NCBI GenBank assembly: GCA_037783415.1
Contig: JAZGTN010000038.1
Coordinates: forward strand, 248,001 to 312,000
Direction: 5' to 3'
Source of the DNA: Leptasterias polaris
Lineage: Eukaryota > Echinodermata > Asteroidea > Forcipulatida > Asteriidae
DNA: 64,000 nt
This document shows, in pieces, positions 42,652 to 57,600 of the stretch. How positions within the stretch are numbered: the stretch's first letter is position 1; every line of letters starts with the position of its first letter. Made by a program: the position numbers and the translations under genes. The notes under the pieces are model-generated. The model was not told the origin of the DNA. It saw only the letters and a list, made by a program, of their open reading frames with translations, and did not search any database.

Positions 42652-45600
42652 GTGAGTTTTTCTTGAATCAACTTTAGAGTCCGTCCACAAAATGAAAGAG
42701 TTGTAACAAACCCCAGTGTACAATAAACATGATTTTTTACTGAGCAAGGATAGTATGAGCGTCATAGTGTCAAATAAAAAGGGATTAATCAAAATATTAT
42801 TTGATTGAACAATGCCGAGAAAACATTTAGGTCGTAAAAATAACTTTGAATCACAAATTTTCAGTTTTTAACTACTTTACCGGCTTTTGGAAAAATGTTC
42901 TTTCACTCACTCATCACTTGCTTGTTTATTAAAGTTTCATGACAATAAAGATGCTAAGTCCAATTTCTTACCGATTTGGCCCCAAAATATGTATTCAAAT
43001 TTTAAATCACGCCTATCGGTCATGTTTTGTAAAATGTCCGTGGCGGATGAGATAGCAACTTTTGCATAATTTCCGTTTTGAAACAGCGTGGTCTGTCAAA
43101 ATTCGTCCAGTAAAAAAACAAAACGAAAATAAACAAAATATGTTGACAGAAATCGAGCCATGCAACTTTAACCACGATCCTGAAGCTATTCATTGGTGGT
43201 ACACCTTTTTGGTGTTGTTGAGCGATGTAACTTCAAGATGCATTGTCAGATTTTGCTAAAAATACTAGGAGTGTTTCTAGATTTTATTTTTTAATAAAAG
43301 ATATAAAAATTATGCATTTCAAAATTGCTGAACAATAACTCAATATCGAGATCCCTTTTGCAACTGGAGTTATTTAAAAAAAGACTGTTTTGTGGAGAAA
43401 AAAAACCTGGCACAGCCTACATTTCTTAAAATGCAAATCAATTTTGTTTCTTGCGATTTGTTCTGAAATAATTTCTTTTGCGAAAATTGTCAACAGGTCT
43501 AATTGCAAATTAAATGAATAACATTATTCAACAGCTACTTCTGGAGCGATATTTTATTTTAAGCTGATTGAAAAATTAAGAAAGCTTAATTGTTACCAAA
43601 TGATGCCGCAATAAAGGAAATCTAGGCTTGAACCCGATTCGAAAAGAACATAATACACTTAAAACCCTCAAGCGAGAGAATTGTTTTGTTGCAACGACCC
43701 CGTAGTATGCTTCCATCAGTTTTTGCATTTGTTGATGTAAGTGTGTTATTTACATACATGGGTTAATATTAACCTCTATTTGCTTCGATACAGATTGAGG
43801 GCGATTAAAGAAAAATGGACAAATGCGCGATGATTTGAACCAACGACCTCCGGATAAACATGCCGGTGTGGAACGGAGATTCTGTCCCCCCGGTGAATCT
43901 GTTCACCCGTACAACTTTACCTGGCTTGTCTAGGGTACAATGTCCCCCGAGACAGTATCTCCTAGGATAAACTGTCTCTCGTTAGGTTATTCTGTCCGTC
44001 GTGCTCAACGGAGTTGTATGTCCTCCAACGGAGAATAATGTCCCCCAGGCATAAGCGTCCACCGACGGAACCATAATCAACTTGCTTTATTACCCCGCGC
44101 TTTGCTGGTTTATAATAGAAGTATTGTATGATTTTAGTCAACATTGATTCATCAATGTAATATTTATATATTTTTGTTGAGCCCTACACTCCATTTTCCC
44201 GTATTTTGTATCTATAATTAAGCCTAAATCACTTTTTCTTCTTTACTTGTTGAAATGATTCACGAGGCCATTAATAATCCATATATTATGTACTTTTAAA
44301 AGATTAGCATTGAAGTTAGTATAATTGAACTATACCTTTGGAGTAACAAAAATAACAAATAATATCCAAACACATGACAAGTCAATACAAACAACTGACA
44401 ACAAGCTTTTTGAAATGTCAAACTGTTTATATTTTCTAAATGGACAGTTACAATATTACTCATTCCAATTCAATTGAAAACTGACATTTATTTACATCCT
44501 TCATGAAATATTTTAAACAATGCATAACAAAAGAAAACGAATTCAAGAAGTATTCATGAACCCAGTTTTACAAGACAGAAAATAAAATGAGTATTCAGGC
44601 CACAAACTAGAAGCCAGAGGGCTCGTGGTGAGTGCATGGCGGACATAAAACCCTAGCCAGGGGACACATTCCCTTAGGGGTTTCTGTCCCCCCGGACTGT
44701 TGTGCGGGGGTAAATGAGAGGGGGACTAATTCCCCTAGCGGACAAAGAACCCTAGCCGGGGGACACATTCCCCTAGGGGATTCTGTCCCCCCGGACCGTT
44801 TTGCGGGGGGACAGAATTCCCTGTGACACCGGTGTCACGTCCTCGACGTTCCGGCGTACTGAGCGTTCCAGGTGACGTACGCATGCGCGGCCGTGCTGTT
44901 CGTTCCAACCGTGTTGTGACGTGGTTTCCTTCTCGTGCTCTGTAACTCATTTGTCATTGAGTACTTACTAGCCTCGTCGTAAGAATATTAGATTAGGCAC
45001 GTACAGCCATCTTTCCCCCCTCTGTCAGGCCTTCCACATACTTCCCGCTGGTAAGGTAATGAATTATTCTTGATGTCTTCACACATAGAGTTACGAAACG
45101 ACTTGACATGCTTGTGCGTTCATCACTACGTAGTAGTACTACAGCTCATGGGCGACGCCATGACAGCTAGAGACTAGAGGAACACTCAGTGCGGCACAAA
45201 ATTGACTACTTTCGCTTGCTGCGCGCAGGCATGACATGACGTAATGTATTATATTTAGTCATCTGGAATGTTTAGCACGCCGGAATGCTCAGTGCGCGAC
45301 ACCGGCACTCTACCAACTGAACTATCTAGCCCTGCTACGATGGCCAAACATTTCTTCACCATAAATCATTTAAAATTGACCCGTGTCAGTTTACCCTGTG
45401 GTTTATTGTAAAAAAGCTTTTATAATTAATTTGGTTTCTACTGTAGGATTGACAATTTACATACCGATTACACAAAGTATGCTGGTAGAATTTTGTCCCG
45501 TTACCTCCTACCCAAATCACTGACCCCTGTTGATTGACACCCCTCTACGACATGTGACGTGTCCAGCTTAGGATATCATGGTATATATGTGACCCGCTCT

Positions 45601-48600
45601 GCAAAAAAGGCCCGTAAGTCGCGCTATGCCATTTCACGTAATGGGCTCTTCCATGCTGGAAGGGGAATTATTTTTTTCAAAAAATCTTTTAATCCTTTTT
45701 TTTCATCCTTGATGTCTACTCTTTCATAATTTTAAATCAGGAAGGTTGATTTTGATCAATAAAGATGAAAAAACCGTGTTTTGTGTTAAGGTTTTACGTG
45801 GTTTGGTACGATCGATTCCGTTCGATGTTACACAAATATTTTCACCTCTGGCAATGCTCTTCCAGCAACCCCCTATTATAAATTTGGTATCATCTTGAAG
45901 CTTACGACTAACTCTTTCTATATTTAGACATAAGAAAGGTAAAGGGTCACATACAAATGCTATGCAGGTCATTTTTGCCCCATAAACAAACTGCGCTTGT
46001 TACTGGAAGGACGTGGACATATCCTGTCACATGTTCCAAACAGAGCGCACTGATTGGTCGAGACGCCCAAGATTGATCTCGCGCATGCGCTGTGATCTCG
46101 CTTCATGGTTTTCTTGGAACAAGCAAGTAGAGCTAGCATTGTGCGTGCCACGTTGTTCTGCACACACACATGGCATGGATACGAGTTGACCGGGGTACGA
46201 GTTGACCTGTTTCCGTCAAAAGATCGTCAGGGATTGTTTATCTTCTGTGTAGTTTTACTATAACTTTTAAGATAGGTCACAGATGTCATACTTTCTTTCG
46301 TGATTAAGTTGATTGAAGATGACTCCAAAAAGACCACTATCATGCGAAAGGTTTTTAGGATCTTTAAAACGCAAAGATACATGTATTCACTAATTCAGAG
46401 AGGAGATCGATCGCTATAATTATTATACATGTCTGGTTTCGTCGTATGACTCGGAATTTTGAGAACTCCTGGTTCATGGATTGTATGTACGATGTGGTTA
46501 TGACAACGAACTATTAAAATGTCACTATGTGCTGACAGCGTCCCTCACTGCAGGTTTTAAACCACAATTTCACAAATTAGAGAAACATGAAGGTAATGAT
46601 GTAGTTTTTCTTGTTCTCTTTAATTTGTATTTTTTATCTTGCTTGTAATCCAGGACTTTGTCTAGCCCATCCAATCAACAGCAACACCAACAACCAGGAA
46701 ACCCCAAGATCATACTCAGACGGTAACTGTTCAAATTCAGTTTATTTATACTTTTCTTTCTTTCAAAACAGTTTATCATATAGGTTTACTGCATAATGAT
46801 TATGTAATTGGATTTATAATATTTAGTTCACAAAAAGTCGCCACAAATTAGGGTTATTTTGTTTTCGTATATTTCTTTATTTGACTGTATGCGGGTTCCA
46901 TTATGACCACTTTGCAATGCTTAATATAAAGACAAAGTGAATTACCTTAATTAACAATCGCAAAAAATCAAAATGATTTGGTTCTATCTCATTAGACCTC
47001 ATTTGTTTTAAAGTTCTACAAATCTTCCAGTGATTGTGCGTCCCTGAAGTGCTGTTAAAGATGCTTAGTTATTTTTTTTCTCAAAATTTCATCCGATTAC
47101 TAGATTTAATCTTGAAATAGCTATTTATATCTGATTTAAGAAAGTTACAGCTTTCAGGTATTACAGGATAAAAACAAACCCGCCATTGATCAGTTAAAAA
47201 CTAAAAATGATTTGGTCACGTCCATCTGCCTGCATGTACAAACAATTTTTTATTTTTTTTTTAAACATAGGTTCTTTGTGCATTGTTCGTTGCAATTATG
47301 GCCGAAAATTGTGTTTGTTTTTAGTTTTAAAACATCATCTTTCTGTCTAAATACGTTGTGAGGAGAAACGTTCCCTCAATAAACTTCTTTCGTCGAAACT
47401 TGGGCCAAGCAACTTTAAAAACAGCAATTTCTAACTCAATTCAAAGTCGATTGTTCTGATTGACGCAGTCGAATTAAAGCCAAAATGTGAACAAAATTCC
47501 TCGAAAAAATTTCAAACGTTTTTCTCACCAAAACATGACAATGTTCTCATTTTTCTAGGGGTTGAAAACTAGAGAGTGGAATTAAGTTTTACTGTTTAAA
47601 AACGTAAGGTTTTACTTTCACTTCAGATCCAAAGTATTGATGGTCTTATCTACTTATTTCAGGACCACCGTGTACCAGTGGACCGTTGGGAATGGAGAGT
47701 GGCGCGATCTCTGATGGAAGCATTACTGCATCATCATCCTACTCGTCGACATATTTACCTCCAAAAGCTCGACTCAATGAGGGCAAGTCATACTCACTTT
47801 CCGTTTAAATGCTGAAAGGAACTGCAAACCTGATCCACATACAGTATCATATTCTATCCATTTAGTCCCTCCTGGTAACTAGTTCGTATAAAACATACGA
47901 CCAACATTGGAAATACATTCATGAAACAACAAACATGAAGTGAAATTTTTTATTTATTTATGTGTGAGTAATAATAATGTATGTCAATGTCTTATTACAA
48001 TAAACAACACCAACATTGCAAGTTTATTTCCAATTGGTTTTTAGACCTAAATGTTTTATTCGCATTCATATGTTTGAAAGTTCATAGTTTCATTGGTTTT
48101 TTTTCTTTTAGTTTGTATGAATGGAATCTCATGCTTGTTGTCTGAAAGTTCTTGGTTTTATTTGCTTTCATCTCACTTGAATTGTATACTGATTCCAACG
48201 TTTCTTTGTATTTTCGAGGAAAGTTTCAACACAAAAACAAAGATGTCTCTTAACCTTCTACACTATTTTGTGTAATGTAATTATAATTACATTGTAATTG
48301 TAATTATAATTACTTGAAATTATTGAATTTTCTTTGTACAAGAGAAATTTGTGTATGCTGCTACGTAGCTCCTCACATAAAGAAGTACTTGAACGAGAAC
48401 AAAGAGGAACATTATCCGAAATTCATTTATAAGTGCTCAATGAATACAGACATGGAAAAGTCATCGAATTAATGCACTATCAGTCGTATCATAAGTAAGG
48501 AAAACCGCCAACATAGGGCTAGATAGCTCAGTTGGTAGAGCGCCGGCACGTTAAACCGGAGGTCGTTGGTTCAAATCCCGCTCTAGTCAATTTTTCTTTG

Positions 48601-51600
48601 TTCAACCCAAAATCATTTAAAAATTTACCCAGTCAGTTTCCCTTGTGGTTTATTATTTGATAACTAAGTTTCATCAACCTCGAGGTTTGTAAAAACTATG
48701 AAACACTTCTGCCGTTGGCGGCGCGCATCTATGCTTCCCGATACAAAATCAACACAAAGCAACGTTACCCGCGTTGACCAGCCCATAATGTGACGTCTTG
48801 CGTGGGAGTTAGCTTCGCGTGAACAAAAATAGGCAACCGTTGTTTGTTGATGGGGATTCGATAGTTTTCGAAAGTAATTGGTTAATATATTGATCGATGA
48901 TTACGAACAAACAACAGAAGTGTAAAAACATAAACAATTACATTTAAAATGACAAACAAACACACCATAAACAAGTTTAAATAGCATTCCCGTAACAAAA
49001 TTATTTCAACTAACTATTTGAGAAAAATCAAATAATAATCAAGGCTTTGCTTCATGTCATAGGATAGTGTTATGATTGAATGTTTAGTTTCTTCGTTCAG
49101 TTATTAAGGCACAGGAGGGGGGGGGGGAGACACAAAAACTAAACAACAACTTTTTTGAAGAGTGCAACCAGCCTGGGTATTTTTTATTAATTTGCATTTA
49201 TTAAAAAATGTGGAAATTTACATTTTTATTATAATCCCTAGGATCGTTGATGTTTGCGACGAAACAAAATTTACCATTTATTTTTAAGAAGTGATCCACT
49301 TTGAAAAAGTTATTTCAAAAGAATGGATAAAGGATTGATTGTCAGTTCTGCTAAAAAGTGGCATAATTATATCATGCACGTTTTTTTTGTGCACAGGAAA
49401 CAGCCACTGGTGGCTACCAGCGCAAAATGCTATAGCAGGCTCTTGGATTCAAGTTGATCTGGGACTACCAGGCCCAGTTGTTACAGGACTGATTGTACAG
49501 AGTCTTTCAAGTGCCTCCATGTTAACCTTCAGCATTCAGTACAGTTTAACAGGAGAATCTGAAAGCTGGCATGACTTGGAGAATGCGGACGGAGATACCA
49601 TACGGGTCAGATACCTTTTGTTTTTGTATAAGTCACCACCGGTATAGAGGGCACAACATCGACGGGCTCGGAGGGACTAGGCAATCATTTACATGTTTGT
49701 TTGATACATTATAAATTATTTTCCGGTGATTCCTTTTGCTATTATCGTGACTGCGTTAACAAAACGGCGTTGTCAATCAACACTAGTAGGCCTATCACAA
49801 CTTATGCAAAACATCCCAAAACAGTAATAATTAATATTAATAGTAAATAAATAAATAAAAACATCATTAGGCCTATCTTGGACTAATAATAAAACAAATA
49901 TAATTTATCAACTTTATACAAATCATGCTATTCTGAATCAATATTCTGAACCGGCAATGCTTTCTCATACCCCTAGTCGAATTTTTCTTTTCCAACAAAG
50001 GATCTTACCAAGCATGTCCAATGCTCACAATGTTCCCGTCAAAACCCCAAGACATTTAAATACTGCGTGTAGGAACTTCTTGCATATTAAAATATGAAAA
50101 CGAGACTTGCTCGACTCTTTAAGCTTTACTGCAGAAATTACGCGAGCAACTGCGTATTTTAAGTATCGCCAATACACGCATATAGGCCTGTATAATTATG
50201 CGCAACCAATAACATTTTGTTGAAGTCGAGTATCTCTTGCCTTAGTCTGACCCAGAGTCCAAGTGACGAGTCCACAACATGGACTAAAGACCGATCGACA
50301 TACATTTTTACCAATAATGTGCCTTTTTCACATCAACTTTATAGGGACTTTGTATACAAATTCGTACGATGAATATTTACAGTGTATTTTTTGCTAAATG
50401 AACATTACGTTTAAGATTAATATTATTATTATTAATCTTAAACGTAATGTTCATTTAGCAAAAAATACACTGTAAATATTCATCGTACGTAGTGTGACAC
50501 TAACTTATGCACTTAACTTATCCGTTTGATAGTTAGTGTAACAATAACGTGGCGTGTCGTAGCCATGCAGGTGTTGGTGCATCGGACTTGATTCTGGTCG
50601 ATTCAGGATGTGGGTTAAAATCCCGGTCATGACACTAGTATCTTTGAGCAAGACACTTAACTTATAATTGCTTCTGTTCACCCAGGGTTGAAACCACTTT
50701 GATACTTTCATATTGCTTATACGACGAGCTTAAAGTTGTTTAATTTGCTGTAAATTTTTAATTTATTCCCTCCCCCTTTTATTAGTTCAACGGGAATGTC
50801 GATGGTGGTCAACGAGTAACTGTCACCTTCCCTGAGGTATTGAGGACCAGATTCCTTCGAATAATGACACTAACTTGGAGTAATCATTGTCCTCACTTTG
50901 CATTTGAAGTTCTTGGATGCCGAGGTGATGTTCAAACTCTAAATTATGATGTAAACAAATTAACAATGTGAATTAACAGACAACAGAAAAACCACAAAAA
51001 ACAACGAACAACCCAACAAACAAACAAACAAACAACCCAACAACCCAACGAACAAACAAACAAACAACCCACCCAACAAACAAACAAACACCCCAACAAA
51101 AAACAAACAAACACAAAAAAACACACACACAAAAACACAAACAAACAAACAAACAAAGACAGAAACACCCAGAAAGAGTAAATAAAAGCAACAATTCATT
51201 TCCTTGGCGGAGGTAATAAAGAAACAAAATAATAAGTAATAGCATCACCAATGTTGTTCTGCTTTTATCATTTTATTGAAGATGGTATCATCCGGCTAGC
51301 TGGAGGTGATGACATACTTAGAGGTCGAGTAGAGATTTACCATGACGGTGCTTGGGGTGCGGTATGTGATACAAACTGGGACCTGCAAGATGCCAATACT
51401 GTATGCAGGCAGCTCGGATTCCTAGAAGCAAGTGAGGCAAAGAACGGATCATTTTATGGAGCGACAGAACTTCCTATTGTAATGGATCGAGTTGCTTGTA
51501 AAGGGACGGAGCCATACCTTTCCAAATGCTCATTTCTTTGCAAGGAAAATAATCCGTGCACCAGCACTGCTGGAGTAGTCTGCAAACCACGTAAGATATA

Positions 51601-54600
51601 TTACTGCTTGTATTATTGTTTTTTATCTGTTAGCCGGTTGTCGTGGGGTTGTTTTCCTGAAGCTTTTAAGGAAGCCTTTTAGTTATCTCAGCCATACGAA
51701 ACTAACAAATTTGTATTCCTTTTTAAGCCAATATCTTTATACCCGAATTGATTAATTGACGAAATAAAACAAAAAAGCAATACTAGATTTGTTAATGCAA
51801 GGGGTGAGTTGACGCTGATCTTTCTCAAAGAAGACCTTTCTATAACCCTTTCAGTACCAACCGATACTTGCAACTAATGCAATGGTGACCAGAGAAATTT
51901 CCATTGACCTTACTACTTGGTGACCAACACTATTTTGAAAATTTTCAGGTTACAGCGCCCTCACAAGGCAGATTGGGGTTAGCCTAGGTCCTAGTAACAG
52001 AATGCAACTTGTACAAGCAAGCAATGAAATGACTGTTTCCTTTGGCATATTGCCTTTGACTAATTCATTGCCTTAAACATATATTTGAGGTTTGGTATTA
52101 TGACCACTAAATACCCAATTGAGTAGTTTCAATGTGAAATCTTAAAATGTTTAAAGTTGCTGTTCATACCAATCTGCATGAAAATTATTTCCCTAGGAAA
52201 ATTGGTTTCTGAAACGTTAAATAAACAGAAGGTTTTAATAATTTACTTTCGAAGCACCATCCTCCCCCCCCCCCAACCCGCCACAATGTTGGAAACTTTG
52301 GTTGAGCCTCACAGATACTGGGGGTTGGTGTCTATACCCTCGTTTTCAGGATGAAGGTACCCAATGAGACCAAATTAAAAAATAGTGGATCAATTGGTTA
52401 AGGCGGCCATTTAGATTTTTGGAAAATTTGTTTCTGAAACCTAAAATAAACAGAAGGTTTTAATAATTTCCTTTTGAAGCACCCCCCCACCCCCCCAACC
52501 CGCTCATAGGATTCCACATTCAATATAAACAAGAGAGTTTTGATTACGCACAATATGACCTGGAACAAAATTACTGCTAAAATCCAAACTATTATTTGTT
52601 ACCACATTTAATGACAAAGAAGGAACTAACATTTAAGTAAAGGATAATACCCGAGGTGCGCGCCATTCGTGGGTAGGAATGGCCCGAGGGTGAAGCCCGA
52701 GGGCCATTCGTACCCACGAATGGCGCGTACACCGAGGGCATTATGCGACTTAACCCACACTTGTGACGTCATGCTATTGTTCCAGCGCTCCATTATTTCG
52801 CACGAATGGCGCGATATTGTTTAATATAAGTAAAGTGTTTTTATGTATTACGTAACCATGTTCACTCCTGTGTTCGTGATTGAACGCTTTCGATATAACT
52901 TTGATAAATAAATTAGTTAACTTTATGATAAATTTCAGTTAAATTCCTGTTAATTTATATTGATATGAAAGTATTCTCTTTGCAAACATAATTCTTAAAT
53001 AATTAAATAATCACGTATCATTTTGTGTTTGATCAATTGAGCATTTTGCATCTTAAAAATTATTTGTTAAAACAAAAAAAAACCTGACTTTATGGCCAAC
53101 ATAAGGAATGTTGTTGTTAACTAATATTTTTGAACATGTCTCATATATTATTTAGAGACTTACGACCATTTTGTAAAAAAATGCGTAGCTCTAACCGTTG
53201 TCGAAAACGATAACAAAATTGTTCTATGATTTCGACCCGTTTGCACAATGGGTGAAATGTAGGCCTACCCATCGCGCCATTCGTGCGAAATAATGGAGCG
53301 CTGGAACAATAGCATGACGTCACAAGTGTGGGTTAATAACATTAAATATTGCCAAAGTGCAATACTTGTACTTTCGAAGCACCATCCTACCTCCCCCCCC
53401 ACCCGCCTCAATGTAGGAAACTTGGATTAGCGCTCATAGGATTCAACGGTATTCAACATTCAATATTGCCTAAAATAAACAAGAGAAGTTTGATTAAGCA
53501 CAATATGAACTGGAACAAAATTACTCCTAAAATCAAATTTACACCTATCATGAACCAATATGCAAATAAGGAACTCCCAAAGTGCTATACTGGTACTTTC
53601 TAAGTACCATTCCCCCCCCCCCCCCCCCCCGCCTCAATGTTGATTGTTGACTGGCATGCGCTTGTGGGATTCAACATTGTAGCGGGGGGGGGGGGGGTGT
53701 TCCGAAAGTATTGAAAATTAATTGCTTGGTGTGGAAATTCTCCAATCATGGTATAACAGCTTTACACATTGTTTACATAATTGGCTTTGTTTAATTGTTG
53801 ACCTAATTTATGGCTAGGTGTGGAAATTCTCAAAGCATGGTATAACACACATTGGCTTGACACATTGGTTACATATCATGCGAGTTTGTTTCCTATTAGT
53901 ATTAGAGGTCGAACTGCATACAACACAGTCACGTTTTCTTCCCGCCAACATTCGGACCAGGAAAGTGCTGAGTTGAAAGGGCGTTTGAAGCACTTGACAC
54001 TTGACTGGCATGCTCAACTGGGTTGTACTCCAAGCTTGAAATAAGTGCCTCTATCACACCTTGACCCGGAAATCCAAAGTAGACAAGCTCTTGTTTGTAT
54101 GGATGCTGTTGTATACGACATTAGCATTAAGCAAACATATGTCTAGGATTGTGATAATACACGCTTCCACCATTTGAGTGTTTTGTGGCTATGAATATAG
54201 TAAGTGCACAATTGTCCTGCCAGATCCGTGCCCCATGTATTTATTGTAATCCTCGACTATGCACGGTTTTTGGATATGACGATGTCCTGTTGAAGTTTTC
54301 CGGCTGCGAATCTTTTTACTAGTGACACTGCAATCGCCATAGTTTGACAGGAGAGTGACACGTTTTGTGTCCTGCCACATAACGCATAGTTGGCCTGCTT
54401 TCTGATAAAATTGGGGATCTGCTCCACTTTTCATGGGGAACTTCAGGGATTTGCCAAATCGGGTATCCCTAGGGTGGTATAGCGCACAGTTCCGTGCCCC
54501 CAGTAGAAGTGGAAGGGTCGAGTTCCACAAGCTCCGAATTCTAGCTCAGACAACTTGGAGAACAGAGCCGGGCTACTAAACCAATTGTCCATGTAGATGC

Positions 54601-57600
54601 AATGTCCTTTATTTTCGAGTCCCTGCAAAAGGTTTAATACAACGTTGCCTGGTGCCCCTATTTCGGATGGATGGTTTGTCTCAGGATAACTTTCAGAGGA
54701 CTGTCCTTGTGGGGACCTGGGCTGCGATCCTGTGAACAACTCCCAAGCACATGTGTACCCTGTGTCTGATTCGTTCAATGAGAAACATTTTAATCCCCAT
54801 TTTGCGGCTTTTCTTGGCATGTACTGCTTGAAGCTCAGTCGTCCTTTGAATTTGACCATCGTCTCGTCCGGTGAAAGGCTTCGTCCAGGCTGGTACACCC
54901 GGAGGAATGATGGTAGTATAATGTTTAACAGTGGGCGTAATTTTGCAAGTTTGTCACGGGGAGAGTCGTCCTCCACATCTCTGTTATTGGCGAGGTGGAA
55001 AAATCGAAGGATTGCAGTAAAACGGTTACGAGCCATGGTTGCTGAGTACAGGGGACTTCGTAGAATTTCAGACCTGGACCAATGCATGGAGTAACGAGGC
55101 CTTTTGTTGATTCCCATGCAAAGAAGTAGGGCCACGAATGCCATCATTTCAGGTACATTAGTTGGTCACCAAGCACGCTTATTTTCTGCACCCGCTCCCA
55201 GAGTTTGATCTGCATAACGATTGGTCTCCTGTACCATAATCTGCCACACTCGCTTCACAAAAGTACAGTTTGAAGATTTGTATGGGGGAGAACGAACTGA
55301 AGTCTTCTGTAGCCCCGGTGTTTGCTGTAAATTTCACAGGCGGTCGCCGGGTGTAAGACTTGGCTTCACGCCATCCACACCGGAAATTCGGCTTCTTGGT
55401 CTTGGTCTTCGATGAACACGATGCTGTTGAGGTCGAGGCGATGGGCTCATCATCACTGTCTTCTTCGTCCGACACATCAAGTGGCGAATCCTCGTCAGAG
55501 GACATGTCGGAACCTCTATCTGCAAAGATTTCTTCCAAAATTTTATCATTTTCCGGCCATGTTGTCAGAATCTATTACTCAAGAATGCGTGGGGGACGCT
55601 TGCTGCAATTGCCAAGGGGGGACGCGGGCAGCTTGTTGCCGGGGTGATGCACGCACGCGGGGCCTGCATGGGATTGAGGGCGCTATTTACATTTTGAGAA
55701 CTTACTCTTGGTGCGTGTGCCAGTGAACCTCAATGGTCACCAACAGAGGAAATTTTCACGTGCCATAAGGACTCGGTGGTCACGAAGTGGGATGCTTTTT
55801 TGAGCCGATATGGCTCGGCGGTACTGAAAGGGTTAATTGTACTTTAGGAATAAAGATCGTTGCCATAAAACACAGTTTGTTGCGACCTTTAACAAAAGTT
55901 TTAATCGTCGGATGATTTTCTGGGCATCTTTCCTTCATTTTCCTTCCTTTACAACACAATGCTCGTCTCTTTCTCTTTTTTGCCTTATATTCAAAACAAA
56001 ATTACGCCGGCCACCGAAATGTTTGAATGTTGTCTCGCTACAACAATTTAGGCTTTTTAGATGAGTGCATTCCGGTTTATACGAAATTTTGCTCTTTTTG
56101 TTTGTCTAATGGTTTTAATTATGACATGATGTATATACAACAAGTGGTCAAATTGTCACTCCCCTCGTGACTATTTCAATTCGGCTTTAATGTATTGATT
56201 TCACTCTTCCCTTTATAAACAAGATGATGTTAGGCTTGTGGATGGACCAACCAGGAGAAGTGGAAGGGTTGAGATCAATGTGGATGGCGCATGGGGTGCC
56301 ATCTGCGACAATGAGTGGGACTTGACTGATGCTGGGGTCGTCTGCAGACAGCTTGGTTACTCTAATGCCACGCAGGCAGCGACGGGTGCTTTCTTCGGTC
56401 AAGGCAGTGGTCCCAACTTCATTGATGGGGTTATATGTGATGGTTCCGAGACCAAAATCACCGACTGTCCGTCGCATTGCTGGGATAAGCCAAAGTGCAA
56501 AAACACAGAAACTGCTGGAGTAATCTGTGTTCAAGGTATTATAGTCAAAACAAAAAGAAACTTATAGAATATTTTTGCAAACAGCAGCCATCAGACGTGA
56601 TCGAATAAGTTAGCCTAGCAAAGAATATCGACCTCTTGTGTGAATTCAAACAATGGGACTGAGATATTAAGATCCTTTTGTCGCTTCGTGTTTAGGTAAG
56701 AAAATCGACGAATGTTCAAGGTATTTATGAAGGGTACTTGAATGGTCTTTGCACTTTGAAAACGACCTCTATGTTGCAAACTCTTGGTGGCGCACTTTAT
56801 CCTTTTTTCCACGTCGTAACCAGGGATTCAGATACCAAATAAATCCTATAAAGCAGGTTAACCCTTACTGCCTCCTCCCTCCCTCAGAACTGAGTCTGGG
56901 TCCCAGGGGTTTGGCCCATGTCTGTGTCAGGCTGACCGGAAACTGATCATTTTGACTTAAGCCCATTTCACACGAGAGCTTTTTATCCAACATATTTTGC
57001 TATTTTTCGCAACCAGGATAAAAAATAGCAAAACCCACTCGTGTGAAAGCTATCCTAGTTATGAAATAGCAAAAGATCCTGACTAAATATAACCGCGATC
57101 GAGACCTACTACAAAAAATCGCAACTGCGTTATAATCGCACTGATCGGCCGTGTGAAACGACTCAACCAAGGACGTTGGTTATGCTGTTGTAGTACGCCT
57201 GCGCAGAACGCGTCATGTGCCTCGACCGTGTTGTTGACACCCGGTTGACATGACGACATGTCCTTCCAAGATGGCGACATCAGAAGAAATTATGTTCGTG
57301 CTACTTCTCTTGAGATTTTTGCAGTAATTTCAGTGTGTGAATTCCAGTCGAAGACACGCAAATGCTTTCCTGGGATTCAGAAGGAATTCGAGTAACAGCC
57401 AGCAAACGTGTGGGTTAGCTTGCCTGCGCCAAAGGATGACAATTCGAGGGCCAATAATTTTCCGCGATCGCGGAAAACGGACGGAATTCGCGGAATCTGC
57501 CACTTGAAACGGAAAACGGAATTTTAATTTGAAGTAAAACAAGTGACAACAAGTTTGGCCTTTTCAAGTTATTAAATTCAAAAGTGTTGAAATTGAATAG

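Larger units (their letters stand above)
43795..45345 (-). mobile_element. SINE split by a later insertion, gene C intron 1
   Basis: The tail half is 43795-43866 and the tRNA-like head half about 45302-45345 (minus strand). Together they match the intact SINE at 12803-12905. The gap is filled by the CCGGTGT-ended elements. Confidence 0.7.
42652..46653 (+). other. Copy C intron 1
   Basis: Matches gene B intron 1. It also carries a double CCGGTGT-ended insertion (43863-45305) inside a SINE, and about 0.9 kb of C-specific sequence (45590-46490) beginning tgtgacccgctctgcaaaaa. Confidence 0.75.
49606..50785 (+). other. Copy C intron 4
   Basis: Contains the same perfect hairpin (50363-50489) and SINE (about 50550-50700) as gene B intron 4. 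Confidence 0.8.
51846..55832 (-). mobile_element. piggyBac-family transposon, gene C intron 6
   Basis: Ends ccctttcagtacc and ggtactgaaaggg, flanked by ATAA and TTAA. It carries a 696-bp TTAA-flanked insertion (52637-53332) in its 3' part and C/G runs at about 53611-53630 and 53684-53697. Confidence 0.88.

Noticed and set aside
48515..48588. Possible functional tRNA-Asn gene
   Set aside because: It has C at the universal U33 position and a T-stem mismatch, and the same head plus tail recurs in several degenerate copies, so a SINE is the better call.
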